From Adenanthera pavonina (Eukaryota; Streptophyta; Magnoliopsida; Fabales; Fabaceae): a stretch of DNA of 64,000 nt. Every line of letters starts with the position of its first letter. Position 1 is the stretch's first letter. The notes beneath the pieces were generated by a model. That model was not told the origin of the DNA, searched no databases, and worked only from the letters and a program-made list of their open reading frames with translations. The stretch spans positions 40,069,001-40,133,000 of the forward strand of contig JAIVEN010000002.1 of the NCBI GenBank assembly GCA_026686845.1, written 5' to 3'. Below, in pieces: positions 34,106 through 47,849 of the stretch. Both the position numbers and the translations under genes were made by a program.

Positions 34106-37100
34106 TGTAACATCCTACTCCAATTTACCCTACACATCACCTGAAATTAAAAAAAAATATCTAAAACAACAAAATCAGAGTGCTACATTGCGGCCTTAAT
34201 AGCCCTGCTATGGTGTGGAAGCTCTCGAGTTACCATTGTTAGAAACAAAGGGAACTGGCACTTTGACGCCTCTTGGAAATACCATATTAGCAAATTCGAC
34301 TTCTCCGAGGTAAACTTCTAACGCTCACAACTTTGTGCTCTGACCTTTAATTAACCTGATTCTAACTCCTATAAGTCAATCTAGTCCTAATCTATTCATA
34401 GACACCCATTTTACCCTTATCCATCTCTATATGGAGATTTTGAATACATGTGACTGATTTAATCACTTTTTGACCAAAAGTCACAACTTACCTCATTCAA
34501 TTGCCACCAAAGGGAGATTGACACTCAAAGATCATTCATACATGTCCTTTTTAGCTCAACCAACTTGTCTAATAGGATTTCATCCTGAGAAAACCACTCC
34601 TCTGAGATTTGACCCCCTTAAACCCCAAATTCACGTAATCAGCTATATGCCCAAAATTCACATACAAGGCCCAAAAGCCCTTTGGGCTCCTACACATTGC
34701 CACTCTAACATAGACAACTATTCCAATGATAATGACCCATGCCAAGGCCCAAACCATTATCACACATACAAACCCATACATATCATATATCCAAACTTAT
34801 CATCATTGATATCATCATTTCAATCATCCATATCATCATACAACATTCATAACCATTGACATCAAACAATCATCATCATCTCAATGTCATTATCCTTATA
34901 TAGCTTATAAACATGCTATCCTATTTGGCATAATATATAACATAGACAATACCTTCACCACCGATGACTAGAAGATTCCCAATATTGGAGTGACTACAAT
35001 TCACTTGTCTTCTCTAGACTAATTGTCACATCTTATATTTAGACTCATTTTCCATGTATTAGACTCTATTTTAGCCATTAATGCATGATTAAAAACTTGA
35101 TTCCATTAAATAACTTAAACTAATTTTTTTTTTGAATTTCTTGGGTATTATTCCTTTGGTTAATCTAATTTTACCCAATGAATTTTGAAAATTCATAACT
35201 AAATCAATAAAAATCATATTGAGGTGATTCAAGTCTCTAAAAATAGCTTAAAAGATTCTATACATGGGAAAAATATTGAAAAAGGAAATTACTTAACCAA
35301 TTTATACAGTAAATTAGTATTAGCTTTACTATATCAACAATCATTTTTAAAAATTCCTGATTCTGACCATAACGTTGAAAAATCATCATAAATCATGCAC
35401 AACTCCAAATTGAGTGAGCTTTATGTCTATGGATAGTTACATATGTCTAGTTTTTAAACATATAAAAAATATTATATTAAATATATCAAGATCTATACAG
35501 TACTTTGAATTTCCAACAATAGTCAGAAAGGTCTCATGCATTCTTCCAACTTTCCAAAATGCAGACTAATATATACATACATAGCTATAACTTGCCTTTA
35601 CCTTACATGATACTCCATAGCAACCCTAGAGGAACATACTAGCATGAAAACATAGCATGATCATGTACCATAAGATTTTACATAACATTTCATATAATAA
35701 TATCAACCTAAGTATCATTATCTTAAACATTAACTTGCTTTTCCTTGCCTTTCCTTTCTTGGGTAATCTTGCTATAATTTGAACCTAAAATTTGTTAGAC
35801 AATTGGAAAGGATGAGATTCAAAGAATCTCAGTAGCAACCACCATCATGTTCACATATTATCACATAAATTGCAAGTATTCATCAAAAAATACATCAAAC
35901 ATTCAATCAAATCATTTTAGCACAAATATTTTATAAAAATTTGTACAGCACTGCCCCCTATATTTGGACAACCTAGGGTCACATTACTTCTCAAACAATC
36001 CAACCAACAATGCCAAATCATCACAAGACAACATTTTAAACATTAAACATATCATTCAAACCAAGCAACATCAATGACAATACATAGGCATACATAAATA
36101 AGTTAACTACCTTTTTGCTTTCCAATGATCTCTAAACTTTGCAAACCCTTTTCTTGATCTTCTGACACACTTTTGGATCCTATGGTATCATAAAATAATG
36201 TCATTAACCACTGATTATACAATTTCCTTTACAAAGTGCTCACTTGAACTAATTTTCTTCACTTTGTTATCCTTACAGCATTTCTTCTACAACATACTTA
36301 TTCTAACCAAACATAAGAAAAATTGTAGAAAAATAACTACCTGATCAATTTATAATCTTATGCATATCCTTGCATCTTAGGACCTATACTTCACTTTTCA
36401 TGGATTAGTTTCTTCATAGCCTCACTTTCTCTCTCTTCTTTCTCTTTTTGGGCATCCATAATAGAGAAATAATGGAGAGAAATACTCCATGAAACTTCAC
36501 AAAACTTAGACATAACCTAGATATTAACCAAAGAAGCTTACCTTGAGAATTTGATGCCCAAAGCTTGCCTTTTTCCTAGTCTTCTCTTCCTTTCTTGTGT
36601 TTATCAATTTCACTGCTCTCACCTTTGGTTCAAATGACCTAAAGCTAAAGAAGATGAGCATAATAGCTATTTAGGTGTTTTCCAACATTTAAATAATGAA
36701 ACTAGCCTTTTTGTAACTTATTTTTTAACTTTAATTACTTCTTTGTTAATAAAATTATTCACTTAATTTTTATTGTGTCTAAATCCATTTGCAGATATCC
36801 TTTGCCTTCTTATTTGGCCACAAATTATTTTAATAATTTTTATAGACTAAAATACCATTTACCGATTAAATTCACCCACACCAATTGAGTATTTCTGCCA
36901 AAATTATCATTAAATTGGTATAGAAATATCCAACAATTACATTTAATCCAAAATAATTATTTGACCCAAAATATATTTTAATAAGGCCCACTAATTTTTC
37001 CTGAATAATACTGCCTTTTCCTACTGTCTCAACTGATTTTTATTGGATAAAATATTAATATTAACTATAATTTCCCAATAAATATTATTTTGATCTTAAT

Positions 37101-39011
37101 AAATTCTATACTATATTTCATTAGGCCTAACTCATTGAGATGTTTATTTTGACTATAGTTTTTTCATATTTACAAACATACCCTTTAATTTGAGGTAAAT
37201 TTATAATTTTTAAAACTTTTCGACCATTATTTGTCATTTTCTCCAACACTTTATTCCACTTCCTTCCCCACGTATAATTCTTCTTGAGGAACTAAAATGC
37301 AAAGAATTTTATTTCTAGGGATAAAATTATATATTAATCCACACTTTTCAAGGACCATTTTGTAAGAAATTTTTTTTCTTATGGCAAAACTATAATTTTT
37401 CCTTTTCAATTCTAATATGAAAAATTGTCTTTTTTTGCTCATTCGTGTGTCTTTTTGTCTTCTAAGACTTTAGACACATTTTTAAATATCATTATTTTAC
37501 ACTATTTAATATCTAGTAAAATTCATGATATTATACTAATGCAAGAGTTTTCTCTTAAAATGTTAATCATGGGAGGAGATGTGAGACAAAGTCTCAGTAA
37601 CTAAGAAAAATCACAAGTAACATATATACTAATGCACACAATCATGCACATGATGCAATGAAATGCTATGCTTGTTCTCCTTCATGCACGACTAGACCGA
37701 CGAGCTATTATCATCACAAGACAATTCAAATAGATGATTCTCTTCCAATAGTCGATGAAGACTAATTCTGAGACATCATTATGCTCACCTTATACTAATA
37801 TAACCCCGTCAAAGGTTACACTAGTGGTTGGACCATAGCTCTCATTCCCAGCCATAGAAGAAGATTTAGTAGTAGAGATATTTCATCATATCTTCTTATC
37901 TGCTGCCACCTAGCTCTCTTATCTATAGAAGAGGATTTAGTGGCAGGGATATTTATCATATCATTATTATATCTCATCTCATCATCATCTTAAATCAATC
38001 TCTTGCTATGCAATCACATGGTGATGATAGCAGTGTCAAGTCAACATACCTCGTAACACACACACACACATATATATCATCATAATCATCATATGGACAT
38101 GCTAGCATTTAATGGTATAGGAATGCTACATATCATAAATACACATCATACAAAATCATCCTATCACAAGTAGCCATGTGCATACCACAATATGTAGAAA
38201 AATTATACACATACATAACCAATATTGTGATATGAAAAGGAACATACATATAAATATATATCGACATATAGTCACATAAATCACAAACACCCAGTTAGCT
38301 TAGATTGTCAATAGTACATACATGATTCCACAAGCTTCTCGAATTGCCACCCACAACTCGAACTCCTCTGATCAACCAAACAACATTTACAATACCATAA
38401 TATTCATAATTAACATAATATACAATCTGACCAAAATCTATAACTCAACCAATTATGCTTAATCCAAGGTTCCAACCATATTTTCAAGTAGCAATAAGCT
38501 CTTATCATGTATAATCCTTCTAGAACTCACATCCAAGCATCATTAGCACTAAATAACATCTCATTAATGTTATTTCATCTATTTAAGTGGTTGGATTTGG
38601 CCGAAACTGAAAACCCAACAATTAATCAAGCTTATAGAGGCCATAAATCACTCTTAGGGGTCGGATCTCACGAACTCTAATGTTGCTTCCTCTTATCTCC
38701 TCCATTTTTCTTTTGCTCAGTCGATCGATATGTTTTTTATTTAAACAATTTTTTGACTCTCGTCATAGCACTAGTATGTTTGCCGTGGTGCGAGTACTCT
38801 CGACTTGGAAAAATTGAAAGATCCAAAGTATCTCTCGCCTTAGTGGCCCTATTCTTCACCGCAGCATGGCCCTTCTTTATTTCATTTTTAGCTTTTTTTC
38901 CTATTTAGTTCCTTTCTCCAATCCTAGTTCTTCTAGTTTTGCACATATCATCAAGTATACTTCTTATTAGCTTAAGATTGAATTCAAGATAATGTAATGA
39001 GGGTTGTTACA
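34106..39011 (-). repeat. 3' LTR of element 2 with a nested solo LTR
   Basis: Starts TGTAACATCCTACTCC, ends GGGTTGTTACA; about 2389 bp after removing the insertion and one TSD. It matches the right LTR (43826-50497) throughout. It contains the ATC-rich stretches typical of family A (for example 33960-34100 and 37960-38090 in neighbouring copies). Confidence 0.87.
35024..37535 (-). mobile_element. Solo LTR, family C, in the 3' LTR of element 2
   Basis: 2512 bp in minus orientation, ends TGTCACATCTTA and CATGATATTATA, flanked by the exact TSD CTAAT (35019-35023 and 37536-37540). Removing it rejoins 'tctctagactaat' to 'gcaagagttttctc', which matches the uninterrupted sequence at about 44750 ('ctagtgccagagctttcac'). 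It is a diverged relative of 9110-12015. The family-typical ends TGTAAT...ATTACA are mutated here. No coding sequence is present. Confidence 0.88.
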
Positions 39012-39024
39012 TTCTCCACTTCTT
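39012..39024 (-). other. Polypurine tract of element 2
   Basis: On the minus strand AAGAAGTGGAGAA abuts the 3' LTR. Confidence 0.8.
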
Positions 39025-39340
39025 ATAAAAATTTTGTCCTCAAAATTTCAAATTCTTACCTTAGGCAAAAATCTCTGGATATCTCCTTCGCATGGATTCT
39101 TCTGTCTCTCACGCAATATCATTGGATGTCAGGCCACTCCATAGTACTTTCACTAGTTTAATGATTTTATTCCTCAGCTATTTCACATTTACATTAATAA
39201 TTTGTAATGGTGTGACCTTAAAAGTCAAATCCTCTCGTACTTGAACTTCCTCATCATCAATTATGTGAGATGGATTTGAATAATACTTTTTGAGTTGAGA
39301 CACGTGGAAAACACTATGTAACCCTGTGAGATTATGTGGT
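39025..39340 (-). pseudogene. Chromodomain-like tail of element 2
   Basis: On the minus strand a frame ends 'ETEESMRRRYPEIFA', matching 'ETEESMYRKYPYNFA' at the end of element 1. A stop codon stands where the conserved Trp of Trp-Glu should be. The upstream part 'LTFKVTPLQI'-like text is frameshifted. Confidence 0.7.
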
Positions 39341-40430
39341 AGCACCACTGGCCCAATTTACTCCAAAATTTGATATAGACCAATATACCGCGGAGTGAGT
39401 TTCTTCATTCGAATTGATCTCCAACACTTTCGGTGGGAGTGACATTCAGAAATACATGAACTCCAGCATCAAACTTTAATGGTCTCCTCCTTCTATCTGT
39501 ATAACTTTTCTGTCAATTCTGGGTGGTTAGAAGCTTTGAATGAATATTTTCTATTTGTTTAGAGGTTTGATCCACAATATTTGGGCTTAATAGAATCCAT
39601 TCACCAAGTTCAACCCAACATAACGGTGATATGCATTTTCAGCCATACAATGCTTCATACGAAGCCATTTGTAAACTCAAGTGGTAGCTATTATTATAGG
39701 CAAATTCGACCAATGGCAACTATTGATACCAATTACCTTTATTCTCCAAAACACAAGCCCATAACATGTCTTCCATAGTTTGAATTGTCCTTTAAGTCTG
39801 CTTATTAGATTGAGGATGATAAGCAGTACTGAAATCCAACTTCATCCCTGTGGCCTTCTAAAGGGACTTCTAGAACTTGAATGTAAACCGAGGATCTCTG
39901 TATGACATAATATTCATTGGAATCCCATGTAATATCATGATCTCATTTATATACAATTGGGCCACTTTTCCATCAAAACGGTCTCTCGAATCAAAAGAAA
40001 ATAGGTTGACTTTGTCAATCTATCTACAATTACCCATATTTCATTGTGCCTTGAAGAGGTCCTTGGTAACCTTATTACAAAATCCATGGAGATGCTATCC
40101 CATTTCCACTCAGGAATTCCCAGAGGTTGCAACGAACTTGTTGGCAATTGGTGTTCAATTTTCACTTTCTGACAAATTAGACATCTTGCCACATATTTTG
40201 CGATGTCCCTTTTCATGTATGACCACCAATACACTCGCTTTAAATCTTGGTATATCTTCATGGTACGTGGGTGAATAGTATACCTGCTCTTGTGAGCTTC
40301 CTCCAGAATAATTTCTTGCCATCCCACAATATTTGGCACACAAATCCGACTGTGGTATCATCTGGTATAACAAAGTCCTGAGTTTCTACCATTTCAATTC
40401 TCTCCCGAATGCCTAAAAGATAATTATCCT
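39341..40430 (-). pseudogene. Integrase of element 2
   Basis: The zinc-binding region reads 'EAHKSRYTIHPRTMKIYQDL', then 'YVARCLICQKVKIEHQ' (His/Cys pair and Cys-x2-Cys). It leads into 'WDSISMDFVIRLP' (first catalytic Asp, at MDF) and 'VIVDRLTKSTYFLLIRETV'. After a frameshift near 39947 come 'LHGIPMNIMSYRDPRFTFKF' and 'DFSTAYHPQSN', then 'AYNNSYHLSLQMASYEALYG'. Better preserved than in element 1, but still broken by stops. Confidence 0.85.
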
Positions 40431-40434
40431 CCAA

Positions 40435-41850
40435 TTAGGCATAACAAAGATTTCTCAACAAATCACTTGATACATTGATAAATCCTATTACTAGAACACT
40501 AGGGTGTATATTAATGGCTAACTTCATATCTCCCAGGCTTTCTATCAATTGTTGCTCCCTCATCTTCATCGTGGCCATATGGATTGACTTTCTATTTAGT
40601 GCATCCGCCATTACGTTGGCCTTCATAGGATGATACTTCAAAGCAAATTCATAATCTTTCAAGAATTCTACCCATTGCCTTTGTCTCATGTTCAACTTCT
40701 TCTGATAAAAAAGATACTTCAAATTTTTGTGATCATTTAATACCTTGAACTGAGCACCATATAGATGATGCTTCTACAACTTTAAGGCAAACACTACAGG
40801 CACTAGCTCAAGATCATGAGTAAGATAGTTTTCTTCATGAGTTTTCAATTGCCTAAAAGCATATGCCATAACTCTTCCCTATTGCATTAATACACACCCT
40901 ATACCCTTCTTAGAGGTGCTTATGTAAACTGTGAATGACTCAAATTGGTTAGGGATAAAAGCACTGGGGTGAACATTAGACGAACCTTCAATTCTTGAAA
41001 TGCTCTCTCACACCTGTCATCCCAAATGAATGATCTATCCTTGCGGGTGAGTCTAGTCAAGGGCATAACAAGCTGAGAGAATCCATTGATGAATCTTTGA
41101 TAGTAACTAGCTAATCCCAGAAAGCTGTGAATTTTGGTCATTGATTGAGACCTTTTCCAATTCAACATTGCTTCTATTTTATTTGGGTCCACCATTACAC
41201 CTTCTTTAGAAATCACGTGGCCTAAGAATTTCACCTCCCGTAGCCAAAACTCGCATTTACTAAGTTTGGCATACAGTTAGTGATCCCGCAACACTTGAAG
41301 CACAATTCGAAGATGAAGTGTATGTTCCTCCTCACTCTTGGAGTATATTAAAAGATCATCAATAAATATTACCATGAACTTGTCCAAATATGGTCGAAAT
41401 ATCCTGTTCATATAATCCATGAAAATTGTCGGGGCATCAGTGAACCTAAATGGCATCACAAGAAACTTATAATGCCTATATTGATTTTGAAAAGCTGTTT
41501 TAGGCATATTCTCAGCATGCACCCAAAGTTGATAATATTTTGACCTCAAATCAATTCTAGAGAAAATCAAGATACCCGCTAATTGATCAATCAAATCATT
41601 GATCCAAGGCAAAGGATATTTGTTCTTGATTGTTACCCTGTTTAACTGCTTGTATTCGATGAACAACCTAAGATTGCCATCCTTCTTTTTAATGAATAAC
41701 ACTGGAGCTCTCCAAGGTGAGACACTTGGTTTGATAAAACCCCTTTTCAACAAATCTTTAATATGCTTTTTGAGTTCTTTTAATTCAGATAGTGCATTCA
41801 ATATAGAGCCTCAGAAACAGGACTTGTCCTAGGCACCAATTGATGGAAAA
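40435..41850 (-). pseudogene. Reverse transcriptase-RNase H of element 2
   Basis: Starts 'LSELKELKKHIKDLLKRGFI', then 'VSPWRAPVLFIKKKDGNLRL' and 'EYKQLNRVTIKNKYPLPWIN', with the catalytic 'MVIFIDDLLIYSKSEEEH' at about 41330-41380. After a stop at about 41277 comes 'MKFLGHVISKEGVMVDPNKI' and 'SFLGLASYYQRFINGFSQL', then a frameshift near 40920 into RNase H, and finally 'MRQRQWVEFLKDYEFALKYH' with 'ANVMADALNRKS'. The palm motif is intact; the protein is not, because of stops and frameshifts. Confidence 0.88.
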
Positions 41851-41991
41851 CTCCAGCTCTCATGGTAGCGGCAAATCAATAATCTCCTCTGGAAACACAT
41901 CAAGATATTCACATACAATCGGGTATCTTTCTATTCCTTCTTTCACATTCATGTCAATAAAGGACAAATTTGGAAATCCTTGACACTCTTT

Positions 41992-42465
41992 TTACAAGTA
42001 CCTATTGACTTGGGCAAAGGACAAACAATCATTTTCATCCCCTTGGACACTAGGGATGTTCATTGGTAATGACATAATCTTCCAAGCACAATCAAGAATA
42101 ATATTATTTGCCTCCAACCAATTCATTACAATGACAACATCAATCTCTTGCAATGGTAGACAAATTAGATTTAGTATAGTGCTTCTATGTTTAAAACAAA
42201 CTACACAATTCAGACAAGCTTGAGTAGTTCTTAATGAAACCCTTGTAGGTGTGGAAACTGACAATTTGAAAGGTAACTCCATTACTACAATTCCTAGATT
42301 CTGAGTACAATCATGAGATATAAAGGAATGGGATACATCAGAATCAAACAAAGCATAAATAGAGATACCATTGAGTTTAAGTTTACATCTAATCAAGTTA
42401 GGCACCACATCCACTTTCTGTTTGGTTATTGTGAAGACTCGTCCGGGTATTGTGGGCCTTCTCAT
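41992..42465 (-). pseudogene. Aspartic protease of element 2
   Basis: The frame shows 'CKLKLNGISIYALFDSDVSH' then 'SFISHDCTQNLGI': Asp-Ser is followed by Asp instead of Gly, so the catalytic triad is broken. The 'EIDVVIVMNWLEANNIILDC' segment follows. It runs into gag upstream without a large gap. Confidence 0.82.
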
Positions 42466-43677
42466 TGTATCATCACGTCTGGGCTTATAGCAACCTTGTG
42501 AAATATGTCTAGGCTTCCCACAGTTATATCAAATCAAACATGATCGATCACCATGGTTCATCCTACATTTTATGCACAGATTTAAAGCACTACCTGAACT
42601 GTATTAAGAAGAAACTAAATATCTTCTTGCAAATTCACTCTGATTGGGGCTCCCTTGGTCAACGCCTCCTTTATAGAATTTCCCTATGCCAAATCGGCCT
42701 CTATTGGACTAATCTCTATCATACCTGCCTCTATCTCTACCATGACAACCTCTGTTATGATGGCCTCTTCCTCCACTAGAACCACAATTTCCACTGCAAC
42801 TACCAGATCCACTTCCTTTATTGACAACTCCAGTAGGTCCTAATGAAAAAAGAGTCGGATCATTGAATTCCTCTTTTCCTTCTCCGGTTCCTGCATTTAC
42901 AGGGATAGGACATGCATCATTGCATATAGGTCTTTAAAGGACATAAATTCTACCACCGACAGCTGCTCCTTCATTTCTAAATGGTATCCCTCAAACAAAC
43001 ATTGAGCCTTCCACTTGTTATCAAGATAATTTTTGAAGTAGGAGGAATATTTTCCTAAATCTAGGAATTGATCAATATAATCATCAACTGACAAGTTCCC
43101 CTATTAAAAAACTAGAAACTCAGCCTCCTTTTACATCATTATGGTCAGTGGGAAGTAGTGTGCGAAGGACATTTCTTTAAACTATTCCCAATTCATTGGA
43201 GCACTCATAGATTCAACACTTAGTAGAACACTCCTCCACCAATGCTTAGCTTTCTTCTTAACCTTAAACACCGCTAGTTGCACCTTTTGTTCAGAGGTAC
43301 AATATATCACACTGAATATGGTCTCAAGTTGATCGACCCGTTCTTTAGCCAATACAGGGTCCATTTTACCTTTGAAAGCTGAAGGATTGAACTTCTGAAA
43401 GTCTTTCAGTTAGGAGGAGATTCCCCTTCTTTTAGTTGATGGGGCTCTTTTAGGTTATATCTTTTCCCCATCCTAATCATTATTGTCCTGTCCTGCATTC
43501 AAATCAACATACATACCGGCCTCTTCATTCATATCCCCATACTCTTGTCGATTCATTTACTCTTGTAGTATATTCAATGCCTTCCCTTTTTGTGTTTAGT
43601 CAGCCATTAAGGCCTACCAATATCTCATGCATTTGTCTTATCAACTCACTGTTACTCTGTCTTCCCCTGTGAGACAT
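42466..43677 (-). pseudogene. gag of element 2
   Basis: Starts with the ATG at 43677 (MSHRGRQSNSEL). The capsid-like part includes 'FKVKKKAKHWWRSVL' (about 43220-43270) and 'VDDYIDQFLDLGKYSSYFKN'. The zinc knuckle near 42505-42550 has lost its first Cys to a stop (TGA) and then reads 'YNCGKPRHISQGC'. Other stops are present around 43180 and 43110. Confidence 0.82.
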
Positions 43678-43810
43678 TTTCTCCTACAAATAAGTAACAG
43701 CATATTCAGTTATATGGCTTTAAACTAGTATTGCAATGGGAATATGTAAGTCTATGCAATTGAAACTATGCCAAGTATTACCAAAAATAGAAACAATGGC
43801 TTGAACCATT

Positions 43811-43822
43811 ATTCTGATACTA
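43811..43822 (-). other. Primer-binding site of element 2 (mutated)
   Basis: On the minus strand TAGTATCAGAAT, nine of twelve bases of TGGTATCAGAGC, just inside the 5' LTR boundary at 43826. Confidence 0.65.
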
Positions 43823-45884
43823 AAATATAACATCCTACTCCAATTTACCTCACACATAACTTGAAATTTCAAAAAGAAAAACCAAAATAGGAAAATCAGA
43901 GTGATGCGCTGTGGCCTCAATAATGTCGTCATGGCACGAAAGCTCCTAGGTTCCTATTTTTGGAAATAGAGGGGACCAGTGCCACGGCCATGCTTCTGCC
44001 ACAGCAGCCTATGCTGATACCATACCAGCAAATTCAACTTCTCTGAGGTGAACTTTCGACATGTACAACTTCATGGTTCAACCTCTAATTTACCTGATTC
44101 CAACTCCTACAAGTCAATTTGGTCTCAATCTATTTGTAGACACCAATTTTACCTTAATCTATCTCTATATGGAGATTTTGGACACTTGTAACCAATTTGG
44201 TTACTTTTTGTTAAAACTCACAACTTACCTCTTTCAATTGCCACTAAAGGCAAATTGGCACTTAGAGACCATTCATATAGGTCCTTTTTAGCTCAATCAA
44301 CTTGTCTAAGAGGATTTTTCCCTAAGGAAACCACTCCTGCAAGATTTGACCCTCTTGAACCCTAAATTCGTATAATGGGCTATATGTCCAAAATTCACAT
44401 TCAAGGCCTAAAATCCCCTTTGGGCTCCTACATACTGCCACTCTAACATAGACACCTATTTCAACAATAATGATCTGTGCCAGGGCCAAAACCATTTTCA
44501 CACATACACAACCATACATACCATATATCCAAACTTATCATCTTCGACATCATCATTACAATCATCCATATCATCATACAACATTCATAACCATTAACAT
44601 CAAACAACCATCATCATCTTAATATCATTATCCTCATATAACTTACAAGCATCCTATCCTACTTAGTATAACATATAGCATAAAATACACACATTACTAA
44701 TGACTAGAAGATTCTCAATGCTGGAGTGACCATAATTCCTTTGTCTTCTCCCGACTAGTGCCAGAGCTTTCACTTGAAATGTTAGTCATGAGAGGGGATG
44801 TGAGACAAAGTCTAAGTAATGAGAACAATCACAAACAACAAATATACTAATCTGCACAATTGTACACATGGTGCAATGAAATGGTATGCATATTCTCCCT
44901 CATACACAGCTATAACCACGAGCTATCGTCATCACAAGATATTTTAAATAAATGATTCCCTTCCAACAGTCAGTGAAGATTGATTTTGAGATATCACCAA
45001 GCTCACCTTCCATTAATACAACATGGCCAAAGGTTACACCAGTGCTTAGACCATGACTCTCCTTCCCTAAGACCACTACAAATTGGTGGTGATTTAGGAA
45101 AAAATGCATCTCCAAAATCCAATGTCACCTAGCCCTCTTAGCCATAGGAGAGGATTTAGTAACAGAGATATTTCATCATATGATCTTATCCACTGCCACC
45201 TGGCTCTCCTATCTATACGAGAGGATTTTGTAGCAAAGATCTTCATCATATAATCATCATATCTCATCTCATCATCACCTCAACATCAATTTCTCACTAT
45301 GCAATCACATGGTGATGATGTTAATGTAATGCTAACGTGCCTCGAAACATAAATATATATAATCATTATCATCATATAGATATGCTAGCATGCAATGGTA
45401 TAGGGATGCTATAAATACACATCATACACAATCATCTTATCTCAAGTAGCCATGTGCATACCACGATATGTAGAAAAACCATACACATACACAACCAATA
45501 TTATAATATGAAAAGGAACATATATATATATATCAACATATATTCATATAAATCACAAACACCCAGTTAGTTTAGATTGTTGATAGCATATACATGATTC
45601 CACAAGCTTCTCGGATTGCTAACCCATAGCTTGAACTCCTCCAATCAACCAAAGAACCATAACAATACCATAATATTCCCAATTAACATAATATACAATT
45701 TGACCAAAATCCATAACTCAATCAATTATGCTTAACCCAGTGTTCTAACCATATTTTCAAGCACCAATGAGCTCCTAATTATCATTTGAAACCTAACCAA
45801 CCATTCACATTTTGGATTCTATGCACCATTAACCAATTCCACCCTAAGGTTTAACCTAAATTATATATAACTAGACAATTATCC

Positions 45885-45901
45885 CCCGCGCTATGCGCTG
45901 G
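45885..45901 (-). other. 3' hairpin of the Helitron
   Basis: CCCGCGC-TAT-GCGCTGG forms a seven-pair stem with one mismatch, ten bases from the terminal CTAG. This is the expected termination signal for rolling-circle transposition. Confidence 0.8.
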
Positions 45902-46526
45902 AATATTTTATTTTTAGTTTTTAAAAGACAACCATGAGTGTCCCAAAAAAAAGAGAACAATGTGAAAATTTCACTATATATAGTGATCATCATAACTCCC
46001 CTGCCAAAAAACCTTGCCTGATAAAAACATCCCATCCTTTTCAAGTAATGTAATGTCTGACCCCCTTCCCTCCAAAACAAAACACTATCTATTGCAACAC
46101 ATGGCAACAAACATTTTTCACTACGCAGAGAGACAAAGCTTTGTATCAGTGAAACCCTTGAAAACACTTAATCAAAAATTACTTGCATGCCTCCATTAAA
46201 AAATTGATAAATACTCCCCTTCCCAATAATAGACTATTCAGAAGAAGAGTCGCACTATATATACAAGCCATTTTGGTTACAATTTTTTTTTATATACAAT
46301 AAATCATGTGCATGAATAACAACTCTAAATTCCAGCCATTCAGGAAAGTAATGGTGGATGACCAGATTGAGGTGTAAGTAGTTTGATCAATGTTCTCAAA
46401 GAATCCATTATAAGAAGGATGTTTCCAAGGCTCACTGCACTAGCTTGTGCGTATCAATAAACTCAGCTTCAAATTCAACTTAGTATATCACTTTGATGGA
46501 ATCAATAACTTCCTCAATAACAAAAT

Positions 46527-46808
46527 TTATAAAAGATGCTCTATAACCTCTGTTGTAGTTATGCAGCTACAAGCAATGCTACATACTCTGTTTTGTAGCT
46601 CCTTTAAGTTAAAACCACTATGTTGATCCACCAATACTACTTTAAGTGATGAATCATTGTGGGGATGTACAAACTTCAGTGATTCAATAGATAGAATTTG
46701 GCCATTTCTCTTCAAATCAGTACACACAGCCCATACAATAGGATCCATCCCATGGACAAGGTAGAACCCATCTAGAATGTGGTACAATAATTGATTGTGA
46801 AGCTTCAT
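46527..46808 (-). pseudogene. Unrecognised captured frame in the Helitron
   Basis: 93 codons from the ATG at 46808: 'MKLHNQLLYHILDGFYLVHG', 'MDPIVWAVCTDLKRNGQILS', then 'SSLKVVLVDQHSGFNLKELQ' and 'NRVCSIACSCITTTEVIEHL'. Its mixed, non-repetitive composition looks like real protein. I do not recognise the family. In the Helitron context a captured, truncated exon is the simplest explanation. Confidence 0.4.
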
Positions 46809-47849
46809 GCTTTAGCTCCAATTACATATTTGTATTATTAGTACAATAATAAAATCTAAGACAAAAATGATAGATGTTGATTTTGCATATCTCATACTAC
46901 TAATTTTTTGTTAGATATCCAAGAAACATAATATAAAAAAGACACTATAAAAAGGATTTCTAGTATACGATAATTATGGACAATATAGGAAGAAGTGAGG
47001 ACATTGAAGGGAAGACACTAAAACACACAATGTTTGATATTGCTTTAAAAGAGATCAAAAAAAAAAAAGAAAAGAAAAGGCAAAATAGATGATGATGTAA
47101 AGTAGAACCCTCAGGATACTAATTTGACCTTTTGGTTCTCACCATGTTGTAAAGTGGAACCCTGAAGAATAGTTTATAGATTTTGTCCAATTTTCCCTTT
47201 GCAATCTATAGGTAGTACTTGATATGTTGTACCTGAAAAACAATGAAATTGGAATTAAAGAACCTTTTATCAAACAGGAAAATGGGACATCAAGTAGTGA
47301 AAGACAAACCGAATATATGCATATAGTACAAAATAACAACACAGTAGCTCAACTATAAGAACAGTTGCTTCAATCCACAAAATAACAACAACCACTTATA
47401 GTATAAAATGGCAGAGATATATACTCTCATTGGACAAAGAACAAATGCCACACATTACTTGATCATTGCTAGAAGAGCTAGAACAACCAAAACGTGAATT
47501 CACCATCCAACCATTGTGCAACAATAGAATAGAAGCTGAACAACCATATTAATTCATCATCCCAATTTGATGATAGATAACAAATCTAGAAAATCTAGCT
47601 ATGTTGGCTGCAATGGTCAGTTTGGTTCCCCAGTCAAAAGTTGGACCACTTTAAGATCCTGACAATCATCAATATGATCCATGTAAGCACATGCTTATAT
47701 GCAAGATGCTTAGATACAAGTCTAATGAAAGGGCATGAGTATAGTACAACAAAAGAGAAATAAGAGCTATCTATTATGAAGTTTTGAAACCAGTAAATTT
47801 GCTTTGCCCACTTTCCCTCCCATGTGAAAAGTGAATTCCAGGATATATC

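Noticed and set aside
34470..34859. 129-codon plus-strand frame
   Set aside because: It lies inside the family-A LTR, antisense to the element; the same region in other LTR copies is interrupted.
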